DNA from: Echinometra lucunter
Lineage: Eukaryota > Echinodermata > Echinoidea > Camarodonta > Echinometridae
Length of the DNA stretch: 64,000 bases
Reading direction: 5' to 3'
Assembly (NCBI GenBank): GCA_029962745.1
Contig: CM057162.1
Coordinates: forward strand, 7,571,080 to 7,635,079
This document shows, in pieces, positions 32,401-44,854 of the stretch. Under the pieces are notes generated by a model. It was not told the origin of the DNA. It saw only the letters and a list, made by a program, of their open reading frames with translations, and did no database searches. The position numbers were made by a program, and so were the translations under genes. The stretch's first letter is position 1. Each line of letters begins with the position of its first letter.

Positions 32401-33294
32401 ACTTAGTATTACGAGAGATCACCAATTCAAAGAACGTGTTGAAGTTTTTATTTTCTATCAAAACAATCATGATTGCTTTTAACAGACACTTATAACTGTA
32501 CATCATGAAAATGATGGGTCAATGATGTAGATAAAATGTGGTAACCAATTAAAAAAAAAATCACAAGCACTGGAAGTACTTGTGATTTTTACATTACTAC
32601 TATTTTAACACTGTTTTTAACACTGTTGTGAAAGTATATGGATGAAGTGGCTGAAAAAAAAGTTTTAAGTAAAAAAACTGTTCTTGAAACTTACAGACAA
32701 AAGAAACAAATTTCATTGAGAAATATTAATGTTTAGTTTTGTTTGCGATGCATGTACTAAGAACTCTGCTGGTAATGTGCTATAAATAGCCTTAAATTCA
32801 TTCATACATGTATCATCCCACATTATGAAGAATAATTACCAAACAAAATTCCATGCCAAAGTTTCCATTCTATGCTTTGGCTTTCCTTTGATCCCAAGAG
32901 TGACTTTCACCAAGCATCTTTCAAAAAGTTAACTTGAAACTTATTCTAACAAGCTCCTTGTTAACTCTTTGCCTCCTTAATTATTTTGAGGGGAAAATAA
33001 TAACAATTGTTTTTAGATATTTCCTTCAAACTCTGCTTTCCATAGAGCAGTATTAATGCTGGTCATTATTCTGTAGATATCACTTAAACAGTAAAACACT
33101 AGCTGTTTTAGTTTTTCTGGTACAATGGTAAAGGAGAAAACTAAGCATTACAATTGTTCAGTTTAATTGTATGATTGAGGTTGATAGTCCTCAGAAGCTG
33201 GCAAAGAGTTAACAGGGTCATCATGTATATTCAATCATTGTTATATCAGAACTACAAAATAACAGAATACAAAGAAGTAAAACTGACAAAATTA

Positions 33295-34215
33295 CCTTCT
33301 TACAACACAAGTATTATGAGAGCATTCTTGATAATGAGGTTTGACTGTACATATACATGAAATACCTGTAACATATACCAATGACACTTCTATCTCTACA
33401 AAATCCATTAATTTCAGCTTCAAATCAGAAGTCAATAAAATAATGACTTATCCTCCGTAGTTACGATAATAATAACTGTTCTGATAATAATATTCAGTAA
33501 TATTCTAAAATTCAAATGAGAAGACAGTGAAATAGCACCTTATAATTCTCCACAGCCCATGTGTAAGAAGGACATTCATTTTCTCTGGTAATGACAAACT
33601 TCTGTGTTATTATTTCACTGATCCTTCTGATCCCTATCAGTGTTATAGGTAAGTTAATAAACCATCGAAGTTGTGATCAAATATGTCTTAACAATAAAAA
33701 GCTTGTCCTTTGTCTTTAAATGGGTTCATGATTCCATTGTTGCCTTCTTACAACAGAGTATTATAAGAGCACAAGTTCTATTCACTGAGGTTTGACTGTG
33801 CATATAAAATACCTGTAAATGTAGCAAGATTTTTACCAATGACACTTCTATCTCTACTGTCACAAAATTCATTTCCACTGAGGTTGAAATGACAAGTCAA
33901 TCAAATAATTCCTTGGCCTCCATAGTTATGATAGTAACAATACTGTTATAATAGTATTCAATTAAATTTTCAAATTAAAATAAGTCTGTGAAATAGCAAC
34001 GTACAATCCTCCACTGCCTTTGTTATAATTAACATTCAAATACATTTTCTCTCATAATGACATACTTGTATGTTAACATGTACACTGACCCTTCTTATCC
34101 TTGTCAGAGTTGTAGAAGGGTTAAAATGTTAGATTTTGATATTGTATCTAATATGTCGAGACTATGAAAAGCTTATCCTTAGTCTTGAAATGATTTTTGA
34201 AATTCAATTATCACA
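33295..34215. repeat. Two-copy tandem duplication, ~448-bp unit
   Basis: ccttcttacaaca begins both copies (33295 and 33743), followed by matching 'gaggtttgactgt', 'ccaatgacacttctatctct' and 'ccatagttatgata' segments. The copies are clearly diverged. The duplication starts immediately outside the right arm. Confidence 0.85.
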
Positions 34216-34885
34216 GAATAATGTTTGTATCAAACTCACAAAATTGTATTTGTGAGTTTTGTATGTAAACATGGAGGCACTGAAAGGGTTGATTATCAAG
34301 ACAGTGGTAATGATTCATTCTAATAAAAATACACAGGGATACAAAGCATATCAGACATTATATGTGTACATATCAAATATTTGTTTTAAATATACATGTA
34401 AAGTTGAGCCCAAAGGTTTACATGCATGTACACCTAGCAGAAAAAAAAACAACCAAAAATTGGCCTGATATTTTGAAAGTTTCACTTATTGCTGCCAACT
34501 TTTCTCCTCCTGACTACAGACAAGATGTGTTTCTACTATAGCATAACACATGTACATTGCATAAAATCAACACAAGTCTCGCTCTAACTGCTCTAATTGT
34601 CTTGAAGTGAAAACATAAGCAACCTTTTTTTCTACCACATGTAAATCAAATTTGGGGCCCAACTTTTAGGCCGATTTTCGTGTTCGGATCTTACGGATAT
34701 CCTTTTAAATGACAGAGGCTTTCACATCATTGCTTCTTCATTTGAATACTGGAAAATTATTTCACATTGACATAGGTAACCATTTAAAAAATTTTTCATA
34801 TCAATTCACAACTAGTATGTTCCTTGGTATCTTATGTACATTAAAACTATACAATGTCTAAGGCACTTTCATGTAGAAGCAAATG

Positions 34886-34917
<32 letters not shown>

Positions 34918-36300
34918 GATGATGATGATGATGTTCAAGTTCAAGTTCAAGTTTTCCGCAATAACCAGGAAACAATACATACATGTACAATATCAATAAG
35001 GTTCACAAAAAACAAGAATACAAATTCATGAGCAAAGAGCTGAAAAATCGAAAATATGGGAAAGAGGTGGTCTGTATTGAAGCAAGGCTTATTAAGCACA
35101 GATCACCTTTAGAACAACACAAAAATATGTATGATATAATATAATTAAATAAATGCATAAAAAAAAAAAAAAAAACAAGCAAATGCAGATAAAAAGCAAA
35201 AAAAATATATATATATACATTATATATACAGTAATGACATAAGAAAAAAAACTAATTAGAGTAAGACAGAGGAAGGGAAGTACACATGACAATACAAGGG
35301 CGGGGGGGGGGGGGTACTAATCCAGTTGTCTGCAGTGAGTATACATAAATAACAGATCTATCATTAATACTAAAATATTGCTAAGAGGATTTTTAAGCAG
35401 TTAGACACTCAGAATCAAGAGTTGAGGAGGTGTTTAGGCCTACAGAGGTTATGTATGTATATAAAACTTATAAAAGACTAAAATTATACATTATGTACAT
35501 TACATGTATGAATCCAAGAAAACCAGTCTAGAAATAATCCACATACATGTAGTAGGATATAGAAACAAAATGATGATGATGATGATGAAAAAGGCTTCTT
35601 GTAAAGTGCCTGTATCCACCTCAGCTGGGCACTCAAGGCAATTGATGGTGAATTCTCACATATTTCAAAATTAAGTCAGTGTCCAATTTTTACAATTTAT
35701 TTCCAATGATATTTGTTAGTATAATTATTGCCTTTGAGATAACGTCACACTGGGAAACAGAGAAGTCTTGAGTACCAACATGAAAGTTGATAAAAACTCA
35801 TTATTCCTAACAGACTGTGGAAGGCTATTCCATAACTTTATTCCAGAGAAATAGAAGGCTCTATCTCCCCAGGCCATGTGACCAAGCTAGGGTTTCTGTC
35901 AATAGAGCTTGGTCAACTAATCTGCATTAATTATTGCATTGATTCATTCAAGTTTCATGTCATTAACCAAAAACACAAAATTTGTCTGTAAAAACAAACA
36001 CACACATTATGTGAATAACGCTATTGTTGACTCGATTCCACCCAAATTTATGAAAATTCTAAATTCATTTGGAACAATTTTTTTTAAGTACATGTACTCT
36101 CAAAGAAGACTACAATGAAAGGGGAATACGAATGGTTGACATGCAGAAGCAAATGTTAAGCTTTCGTTTGAAATGGTTGTTAGACTATGAATTTTACCAA
36201 TGTAAAAAACGTTGATACATTCAACTATACCTCCGGTGATTTACAAAATCAGATTATTTGGCACAATGGGTCCACCTTCTTTGGTGGATACGTGTGGCAT
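34216..36300. other. Intergenic stretch with simple repeats
   Basis: It contains a (GAT)n tract at 34884-34935, a poly-A run near 35158-35175, a poly-G run near 35301-35313, and a segment at 35575-35900 (cttgtaaagtgcctgtatcc and downstream) that resembles a retroelement 3' part. No gene is supported. Confidence 0.45.
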
Positions 36301-36324
36301 ACAAGTATCCAATATCATCATCAA

Positions 36325-36353
36325 TATTATTATCATTATTATTATTATTATTA

Positions 36354-36393
<40 letters not shown>

Positions 36394-36417
36394 CATCATC
36401 ATCATCATCATCATCAT
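36325..36417. repeat. (ATT)n/(ATC)n microsatellite
   Basis: About 90 bp of TTA/TCA trinucleotides. Its poly-Ile, poly-Tyr and poly-Met frames are artefacts. Confidence 0.95.
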
Positions 36418-36779
36418 AAAAATATACTGTTTATCAAACATTCCAGTCTTTATATTATAAAGACTGGAATGGTAGTAGTATAATTTATCTTAAAGATTTA
36501 AATTGAAGAAACGGCTACTATTCAGTGGAACATAGTAGGCCTATGTCAATTATTAATGATAAAAAAGTAAACGAAGAAAACAACATGTCAGTGAACTAAA
36601 AAGGAATGTTTTATAGCAATTGTTTCCCTTACAAAACTTTTTTTTCCAAAAAATGTTCCTTATATTGGGAAAATAATCTTTAACATTGATATAAATTGGT
36701 CACATGTATTTAAAGTGTTAGAGAACATAAGTTACGGGAATTCAACCTAAAATTGTTATATAATTTACTACCAGTATTA

Positions 36780-36970
36780 AAGAAGTAAATCTTTGGAAAT
36801 GGGGCTTATCTGGAGAGGATCGCTGTCCAAAGTGTAAAGTAAAATTAGACACCATGTCTTAACTAAATGTGATTTAAATAGATCTTTTATTTTTTATCAT
36901 AGCATTCTCCAGTGTATACAAAGTTATTAAGAAACGAAACAAAACTGGAAAGGATAAAAGAGGTTTTCTA
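36780..36970 (+). pseudogene. Retroelement ORF fragment with zinc-knuckle-like motif
   Basis: The plus-strand frame reads VNLWKWGLSGEDRCPKCKVK before a stop. W-G-L-x-x-x-x-x-C-x-x-C at the end of a reverse transcriptase-type polyprotein is a recurring pattern in non-LTR elements, usually followed by an H-x(4)-C pair; here the frame breaks first. It is degraded and non-functional. Confidence 0.4.
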
Positions 36971-37190
36971 TTGAAACATGTCTGAAAAAAAGAAATCAGA
37001 AAAAAAAAACATTCCATCGCTTTCCCCTCCCCTGTGATTGTAAATATCACATTTCTTTATCATATCATCTGTTATCTACACCAATATCAACCACATTATG
37101 CAGTGCAAGTTAACACTCTCATTATGCTTATTATAAATTACATACTAATATCCAATATCATAGGCTCCGTCTTACCAAAGGCGTTGACAA

Positions 37191-37471
37191 CCCATTTGAC
37201 CGAAGGCCCGTGAGACCGAAGGCCCGCAAGGCCGAAAATAGCATAATCTATAATGTACATCACTCTGACCAATTCCTGTGCCAGAAGGAACTTTAATAAG
37301 TATTAAATGGCAGTGGAAAGTTTTTCATCGAAGGTGTGGGACATCCGGAAACGAGGACCAAATATGCTAAAGGAAACATAATTATTTTATATACCGATAG
37401 CGCATCATTTGTGATGAAGGAAAATACGATACAAGAAAAGTCGGTCTCGCGGGCCTCCGGTCAAGTTGGCC
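37191..37471. mobile_element. MITE with GC-rich inverted ends
   Basis: cccatttgaccgaaggcccg at the left is matched by the complement of cgggcctccggtcaagttgg at the right, with agaccgaaggcccgcaaggc just inside the left end. The AT-rich interior has no coding capacity. Confidence 0.7.
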
Positions 37472-37919
37472 GATTGTAATCGATTCAAATCGCTTGACAA
37501 TGACAGGGAAATGAATTTGTTGAATTTGCTGTGCTGCTGATAGGTCCTTTCATCAATGTCGCACCTTTCCAACCTTTCCTTCATGAGACAGCGCCCAGAT
37601 TTCCGATACAATATGCAAACATCTTGAACATAGCATAAAGTTTTCAGTGTATATACAAACACAAGAGTTATTCCATGCATGCGTATCTGACTTTACATTC
37701 AGTTAAAAGCTATTTGATTTAATTTGATTTGATTTGAATGCTATTCAGATTCCCTATTTGATGAAATAAATATGTATAAGGGGGGGGGGGAGGTGTATAT
37801 AAGGTACGTTGTATGCTGGTAGTAAGCATTTGAGGTGGCCCCCATAAAGGTTTGGGGTGGGCCCCCAAGAGTGTTCCCCCCCCCCCCAAAAAAAAAAAAA
37901 AAAAAGCTCGGACCCTTTT

Positions 37920-38050
37920 GGCGCGCCTGCCCATGAGGGCTCTGTGTTGTGGAATAGTCTACATGAAAATGTTAAAGGTACAATAAAACATACTTTCCGT
38001 ACAAATTTCTGGAGGTACAAAGATGGTCAGCTTCAGCAAAAGATTGTATA
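37920..38050 (+). pseudogene. Possible LINE C-terminal fragment
   Basis: A frame containing SVLWNSLHENVKGTIKHTF followed by a stop at 38049-38051 matches the 'LWNSLP...FK..L' pattern that closes reverse transcriptase proteins of many non-LTR elements. Only the last 40 or so residues are present, next to poly-C/A tracts at 37878-37905. Confidence 0.35.
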
Positions 38051-38839
38051 GACCAATTTCACAACGCAAGAGGGCAGCAGACTGTTCGACACAGTTCGAC
38101 ATACTGCGGTGGGCGCTCCAACTTTTATAGTACACAAGTCAATAGCGCGTTATGTACATTCGTTCGATTTTTTGTCTATTTTGACCAATATATGCAGATT
38201 TCTTTTAATATTTGTAATGTGAAATTGTCAGGGAAGTTCAGGTCGCAGCTGTGCGGTGCTCAAATGCCACAAGAATTGGAGAAAGTTTAAAAATTGGAAG
38301 CTAACTGAGTGCGAAATTCACTCGCTTTTGACTCATGAAGCCTGTTTGTGTGAGAAGCCGTACTCCCTATACAGGTTTCCGTAAGCAATGCGAAGGAATC
38401 CGTCGCCAGTGGGTAAAAATATCAACAGAAAGGACTTTGAAGTCAAGAAACATTATCATTATGTACTTTGGCGTAAAATTTAATGAGTGAAAACATGACT
38501 TTATAAACAGGGTAAGAATGAGGGCTCCCGTTTACTGCGGCTTTTATGCTGCAATCGAACTTATACTGACAAAACTAAGTTGAAAAACTGTCGAAAGTAC
38601 AAAAATACATCATACCTTCATCTGTCAGATATGGCCATTGTCTTACCTCATCTACCCATGTACCCATGCTTTATTTTATTGATCTAGAATAAAGTAACTG
38701 GAACAATATTAGGGCATATCTCATATCTTACATTCATTTTGTACACAGAACCAATCGCGGTCAGTGCGCTTGCCCACCGCAGCAATGGCGTCGCCGATAG
38801 AGGGCCAAATACACAAACCGGCGGTGAAATTGGTCTATA
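38047..38839. mobile_element. Non-autonomous TIR transposon
   Basis: The ends tatagaccaatttcac and gtgaaattggtctata are perfect 16-bp inverted repeats. If the outermost TA is a target duplication this would fit Tc1/mariner-type insertion. The 0.8-kb interior has no transposase frame. Confidence 0.75.
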
Positions 38840-38929
38840 CTTTAAGCGTCTTCGAGCAGGAGAAAGCACAATAACTCCTCTCAAGGTTGATGTATTTGCT
38901 AGGCTCAATGCAGTCGTTATTTCATAATT

Positions 38930-39410
38930 CCCGAAGAGATTTTCACAAGAAAAGAGCGATAGGGAAAACAAAGATAGGAAAAAAAGAACAACATAAGGAT
39001 GATAGAAAGAATATAGATGGGCAAAAACAAAGAATAACATAAGGAAAAATAGGAAAAAAAAGTTAGATTAAAAAAAAACAACATACGGAAAGATATGAAA
39101 GAGGACAGGAGAAAACAACGAATAACATAGGGAAAGATAGAACAGAAGAAAGAATAAAACAAAGTATTACATAAAAAGAGACTGAAAGATAAGAAGATTA
39201 AAAGAATAACAAAGAATAACATGAGAAAAGATTGAAAGATAAGAGGATATAAGAATAACAGAATAATACAAGGAAAGATGGAAATGATGATAGGAGAAAG
39301 GATAAGGAAAGATAAAAAAGAAAGGGGAAAACATGGAATAACATAAGAAAAATAGAAAACGAAGAAAAACATAAGAAAAGATTGCAAGATAAGAAGAAAG
39401 AAAGAAAGAA
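38930..39410. repeat. Purine-rich minisatellite
   Basis: Degenerate repeats of 'aagaataacataaggaaaga' with spacings of about 50-60 bp. Reverse-strand frames rich in Phe, Leu and Ser are composition artefacts. Confidence 0.7.
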
Positions 39411-40309
39411 GGTATGCTAGCTCGGTATGCAAGCAGGCAGATGCTCTTCCAACTAAATTGTAGTATAGCGCCCTCTCTCATTAAATACACCAGTCTTCAC
39501 TCTTTTTTTTTCCTTTTCACTTCCAGCTTCCAAGCTGCCAAGTTTTAAACCAAAATATATTAGATTAGAAGCAGAGAGAGAGAGAGAGAGAGACTGTTCT
39601 TTATAAAAAAAAATAACAAATACATTTTGCAAAAGTATAAAACACTTCATTAAAACTACAGGGCTACCTGTAGATTTTCGTTGAATAAACACTAAATTTC
39701 AGTGGCATGTACTCCCATCACAGAGATTTGTTTCCTGTGACATTCTATATTAATTATCATAATTGTTGATTTGAATGAGAATCGATTATTTTCTGCTTTC
39801 AAGTCAAGTTGCATGTTCTTTGTGTATTGAATAATTATACTTTATATATATGCAAATCATATCAAACACATTTCTTTCACTTTTATATTTCAAGTAGGCC
39901 AATAGATTTAAACTTTTGTTAAATAATCTTCTTAAAGATAGTTTTCTTGTTCTGATTTCTCTTTGTTTGTCTTTTTAGTTTATATACTTAACATTATCTA
40001 ATTTGTTTATAAAAAAAATCAATTTAGAATTATGTTCATGTTTACTTTTATGTATGAAAAAAAAAGAACAGATATATATCCATGAAATATATTAAATTTT
40101 ATCTTCTGATTACTCAATGCATGTGCACAAATACCTCACATTTGACGAATTGAATGATGTAGAAGTAATTAAATTGCATGGATCACTTAATGCCATCGGT
40201 TACTTGCAGAGTAATTAGACAACAACCGTCGACCCATCCTAAACAAACTATTTGTTACCGCCTCCTTCTAGCTCAGTTTCCACTCAGTCTTCCATCCCAG
40301 GCCTATTCC

Positions 40310-40578
40310 TCATTTCTTCTTCTTCTTCTTCTTCTTCTTCTTCTCTTCTTCTTCTTCTTCTTCTTCTTCTTCTTTTTATTCTGCTTCTTCTTCTACTTCT
40401 TCTTCTTCTTCCCTTCTTTTTCCTCATCCTCTTCTTTTTCCTCATCCTCTTCTTCTTCCTCTTCCTCTTCTACTTCCTATTCCTCTCCTTCTTCCTATTC
40501 TTCCTCTTCTTCTCTTCTTCTTCTTCTTCTTCTTCTTCTTCTTCTTCTTCTTCTTCTTCTTCTTCTTCTTCTTCTTCA
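40310..40578. repeat. Long (TTC)n/(CTT)n pyrimidine microsatellite
   Basis: About 270 bp, almost all C and T, with pure CTT runs at both ends. Poly-Ser, poly-Phe, poly-Leu and poly-Glu frames come from the repeat. Confidence 0.95.
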
Positions 40579-40845
40579 AAAATAGATGTTGCCCTCCCTT
40601 TCTTTATTGATATCAGACTGCTGCCCTTCCTGTACTGTTTTACTGCTTTTAATACTCCTTCACTGCCGACCTTGCCACGAACACTTTTTTCCAATGATCC
40701 TTTTTTCCATTGATCTTTAGTTTGACTTCATCTCAATAATGTGGCATCCCACCGCTGCCACCAGTTGTAGGACTCTCACAAAACATGTCCAACATGTTTT
40801 ATGACTTGAGCTGCACTGATTTTGTATTTTAGTAAATTTTCGAAG

Positions 40846-40903
40846 ATGGCTGCCAAGATGGCTGACAAGCAATGCATCAACAAAAATATCCAATCACAGG
40901 ACA
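40846..40903 (+). CDS. Candidate first coding exon (weak)
   Basis: An ATG in good context (cgaagATGGctgcc) opens MAAKMADKQCINKNIQSQD and meets a consensus donor ACA|GTAAGT. CCAAT motifs lie just after (ccaatcac, accaatag). No partner exon with a matching phase was found; the AAGATGGC repeats could equally be YY1-type sites or chance. Confidence 0.2.
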
Positions 40904-41084
40904 GTAAGTACATAGAAATAACCAATAGAGTAAAAGAGTGAGAGTCGGGTGTCTAGTAAGTTTAGTCTGGTCGAGTAGTCATGAAAGAGAGAGAGAGAGA
41001 GAGAGAGAGGGAGGGAGGTGCTAGAGCAGGCAAGGTTGCAGGGGCAGAACAACAGAAATCAAGAGCTAGACCCTTTTTCAAAAA

Positions 41085-41310
41085 ATACCCAGCAATAGAT
41101 CATTAGATCATTTCAAGGCCAGTCTGAAAACTTATCTAATATGGCAAACTAACCAATAATATCTTTTGGCCATACATCTGTATACGTAATGTAACAGTAA
41201 TGGTATTTGCATTGTAAGTTTATATTGTAAGCGCCTAGAGCACCCTCTGGGTAGATATATTTGCCCAATACATGTATAAATGTATATATTATTAATATTA
41301 TTATTATATG
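41085..41310 (+). mobile_element. 3' end of a CR1/L2-type LINE
   Basis: The frame carries LDHFKASLKTYLIW and a stop, then gcgcctagagcaccctctgg and an ATT-rich tail near 41288-41306. The same order (FKTRLKTYL, stop, gcgccttgagcatc, ATT tail) is seen at 60680-61192. It is a 5'-truncated, dead copy. Confidence 0.6.
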
Positions 41311-41806
41311 CATAATAAAACATGTTTCCTTTCATTGGCTCATTCAAAGGAAAATATTTTTACTCATTGATAAAAATTAATTATCTGAGATTTCATGAGC
41401 TCAGTCATCAGAACAAGCAACACCAAAAAGAAATCAATGAGGAGAAAAAGAAAGTATACCCCTTCAAAAAGTAAAAATCATTGCGTCCCCCCCCCCCCCC
41501 CCCCGAAACACACAAACACCTACACAGTCACTTCTCTCTCTCTCTCTCTCAAATCACTCCTGGATATCACCCGCAGTCTTGCCATTTCGGTACATTCTCT
41601 CCCATTTTAACAGATGCTTGTCTAACTTATTCTTTTTAATAGCTATTGCTTTTTCTTCATTTCGATATTCTACAACTCTCTGAATACCTTCTTCTTGAGT
41701 AGCAACTCTACCTTCTCACCTTGACCTAAAAATAATATAATTATTTCATTAAAAAGATCAGTGTATGTCATAATCTTTCATGTGTCTTTTGTGTCATGTT
41801 GCACAG

Positions 41807-41906
41807 ATACGACTTGTGTTAAGGCAAACTGCTGCTGACAATTCAGGTAATCAAGTCCAACTGGTATCCTATGTTGTCTGCATGACTGCCAAATGTCAAA
41901 TGGGGG
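41807..41906 (+). CDS. Candidate UPA-like exon (weak)
   Basis: After a gttgcacag acceptor the phase-0 frame reads IRLVLRQTAADNSGNQVQL and continues to a GG|gtaggt donor, leaving phase 1. The LVLRQ motif and the 0-to-1 phases match the fourth exon of the minus-strand ZU5-UPA-death gene (LLFVLRQANPKS). It could belong to the plus-strand gene, but it is 16 kb from the ZU5 exon, and an alternative donor at cag|gtaatc would shorten it. Confidence 0.3.
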
Positions 41907-42369
41907 GTAGGTACAACAGTTTCAAAAGTCGGATGTTCATTATTTACTGATTCCTCTTCTGATTTCTTGAAATGAATGCAATTGATTTCATCTCTTTATT
42001 TCTGTGTAACCTCTGCATGTACTGCGCGATCAAGTTCGGGTCAAAACTACATTTACATGTAGGCCTACCTGTTCGATTAACATCAAAGCAGAGCCCTTTA
42101 TCACTCGGCTCCAGTAGGGCACAACATGGCACGTATTACTCTGTTAATAGGCAAGCATAATACAAAAGAAATTGCGCCATGTTGCAACCCAGTCACTGAA
42201 ACCAAGTTGGCCAAACTCTGTAATAAAGGGCTCAGCATCAAATTATTACATGTATCTAGCTTCCTCTTGGCGGAAAAAATCCACACTGTTTTTTTTTTTT
42301 TCAGTTTTCTTTCTCACCTTTGCACAACCACACATGACTTTACAACCAAACCAGAGTAAAGAAGGGAAA

Positions 42370-43720
42370 GTGTGTCAGTAAGAACGAGACAGGGAGACAG
42401 AGAGAGGTCAGGAGGGAGGGATAGAGGGAGGGAGAGAGAGAGAGAGAGAGAGAGCAAAAGAGAGGGGGAAAGAAAACAGAGAGAGACAGAGAAACAGGCA
42501 ATTATATCAAAAAGTTGAGGAATTGATTTAATGCAATATTACATTATTTTCTTTGACATCAAGAACAGGCACTAGCTGTTCACATAAATATAATATGCAA
42601 AATATTATCAAAATATAAAATACAAACATGTACAATATTAGTTTACATAAGTTATATAAGCATACAAAAGTCCTGTTTGCATTTTGTCTGCAATTTTCCC
42701 TTTTTTACTTTCTTATTTTATCATTTTATTATAAATCTGCTATGATATAGTTTATTGTGGCATTCCACATGCATACCTTTCCAAATTGGAAATGGGAATT
42801 CCTCCATATTATCAGTGAGCTTTTATCTTTCGATATCCATCATTTTCACAGCAAAAACAAAAACAAGCAAAACTTATGGAAATTGTATGAGGAAGATGGA
42901 AATACCAAAGTTCTACGATACATCATTAATATGACTTTTAAAAAGATACTACTCTGCAAGAATACACTTTGGCAGTTTAAAAGATCATAAAATTACAGTA
43001 CAAAAATCACTAGTCCAAACAATACATCTTTACTAATCAACTTATCAATTTAGACTATTACATAAATGCGTCTATTAAAAACGGACATCCCAAAAAGGAA
43101 CCTACAAAAACAACCAAATAACTGTAAATCTATATATGCCTTCGCATTTGCATAAATCTTAAATCTGCATTTCAAATTACTGTATACATTTTGCTTCTTT
43201 GATGACATTTGGTAAGAAAATAAACATCAAAGGTACTTTGTGTCTTTGAATGTGAAAATGATACTGTCCAAATTTAACTCTGAAATATAATGTTTAACAA
43301 AAGTGGTATGCATAATACAGGCCAATCAAATGCAGAGGAGTGGACAATGGAAGAGTAATGTGTGTGTGTGTGTGTGGGGGGGGGGTACTGTAAAATTAAC
43401 AATTGGTGCCTCCTGAATCTCCTCTCAGTATTCTGGTGTACCTGTGTACATGTATTAGAAAGCAAATTAACCCCTTGGGAATTAGACAATTCAGTAGTCA
43501 ATGGGTTAAGCACTGTTTATCTGATATTCATAAATGTTTTCATTTCAGGAACTACTGCAGAACATTTCACCTTACAAATAAAGCTTATCCTTGAACCTAT
43601 TCCAGGCCCTACTCCCTATTACCCTGAAGCTGAACCTAACCTAATAATCTGAACCCTAACCCTACACCATGTAGTATTTCATTATGGGCTATTCTGCAGT
43701 TAAGTGCAAATACTATCGGT
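42370..43720. other. Intergenic stretch, simple repeats only
   Basis: A (GA)n-rich tract at 42385-42500 and a (GT)n-G run at 43360-43385. No gene is supported. Confidence 0.5.
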
Positions 43721-43857
43721 TACCCCTTGCTTGTTCACAAAATACAGGAAATATCTACCTTCTGGTGCCATATTCCATGAGGCCAGAGGCTGAACAGAAC
43801 ATAGCACGCCACTAAATGTAGACATTTCCTGTATTTCATAAGAACAAGCAGGGAGTA
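43721..43857. mobile_element. Small hairpin MITE
   Basis: taccccttgcttgttc plus aaatacaggaaatatctac at the left pair with gtagacatttcctgtattt plus gaacaagcagggagta at the right, leaving a short loop. It is non-coding. Confidence 0.7.
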
Positions 43858-44324
43858 CCGTATTTACCGTTTTTACCTTTTTAAGTCTAGATCTACATGA
43901 ATTCTGTAGTGTAATTGGGAAGGTTACGATGAAAACAATTCATTTTTCAGTGTCCATTCACCACTTTTGATTTCTTTTGACAATAAAATGAAAAATAATC
44001 AGCTGCGTGCATGCATGCAACAAGATCAAGTGCAAGCATGCGAGCAGCTATCATGGAATACAGAATATATTCAGTGATGATTTCACACATGTGTACAAAT
44101 ATGAAAAAACTACAAAACATAAAACAAAAATAGCAACATATGGGTCTATGACCTCATTCCATGGACACAGAATATATTCAGTGGATGGTCTGTATTTGTG
44201 ACCAAGTACTGGATAGTCTGAAAGACATGATTGACCAATGAGATTACAGAATTCATGTACACTAAAAGATAAAAAATTATATCTACACATTGCACGCGAA
44301 AGGTGCAATTTGGCACATTTGTAC

Positions 44325-44854
44325 AATTAAATTCACCAATCGTAATAATTAGTTTTCTCTGTCACCTTTGTACTACAGAATTAACAAATGACTATAATGC
44401 TCAAGTAGCATCCATAGAATAGTTATCAGTATCATAGATGCGATGAGGAAAGCCAGATTCAAAGTAAATATCAAACAAACAATGGTCATTATTATCCCCT
44501 CTGAATTAATTCAGCATGCAAAGAGCATATTTTTTATGAAAATATCTAAAAATACCAAAATCAATTCCTCCCCATATGAACTGTGAACTGTTACTCAAAA
44601 GAGGAAAAGTCAATGACATGTAAAATGTCTAGCTTGAAAACCAAGCTGAACATAAAAGTGACATGACATAAAAATGAGTTCCAGAAATCATAAAGATCAC
44701 AGCTTTGTCTGTTTTCTTGATTTTGCTACTAAGATAATAAGATAACAATATCCTTGACAACAGTCTCCTCAAGACAGTTATCCTTAGCTAAATTATCCCT
44801 TTCCTGTACAAAGGTGACAAAGAAAACTAATTATTACGATTGGTGAATTTAATT
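44325..44854. mobile_element. MITE with ~50-bp inverted ends
   Basis: The left end aattaaattcaccaatcgta, followed by ataattagttttctctgtca and cctttgtac, is almost perfectly complemented at 44806-44854. The outermost AATT may be part of the target duplication. The 430-bp interior lacks a transposase frame. Confidence 0.8.

Larger units (their letters stand above)
28470..33280. repeat. Right arm of the large inverted duplication
   Basis: Reverse complement of much of 1-7640: it begins catgggctcccccgaaaa, matching 7610-7625, and ends near 33280, matching base 1. It lacks the hAT, MITE and foldback insertions of the left arm but has its own internal tandem duplication (29217-30520) and a small hairpin element (30140-30290). 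Order is conserved except around 29670-29760, whose partner at 7080-7180 is displaced, implying duplication followed by deletion. No coding region is supported. Confidence 0.85.

Noticed and set aside
40178..40713. Poly-Ser/Leu/Phe and poly-Glu frames
   Set aside because: They translate the CTT microsatellite; no acceptor/donor pair or conserved flanks.
41557..41713. Minus-strand 49-codon charged frame (QRVVEYRNEEKAIAIKKNK)
   Set aside because: It looks protein-like but is preceded by a stop and has no usable splice acceptor in frame; probably a chance or retroelement remnant.
43640..43672. Telomere-like ccctaaccct words
   Set aside because: Only about two imperfect copies; not a telomeric array.
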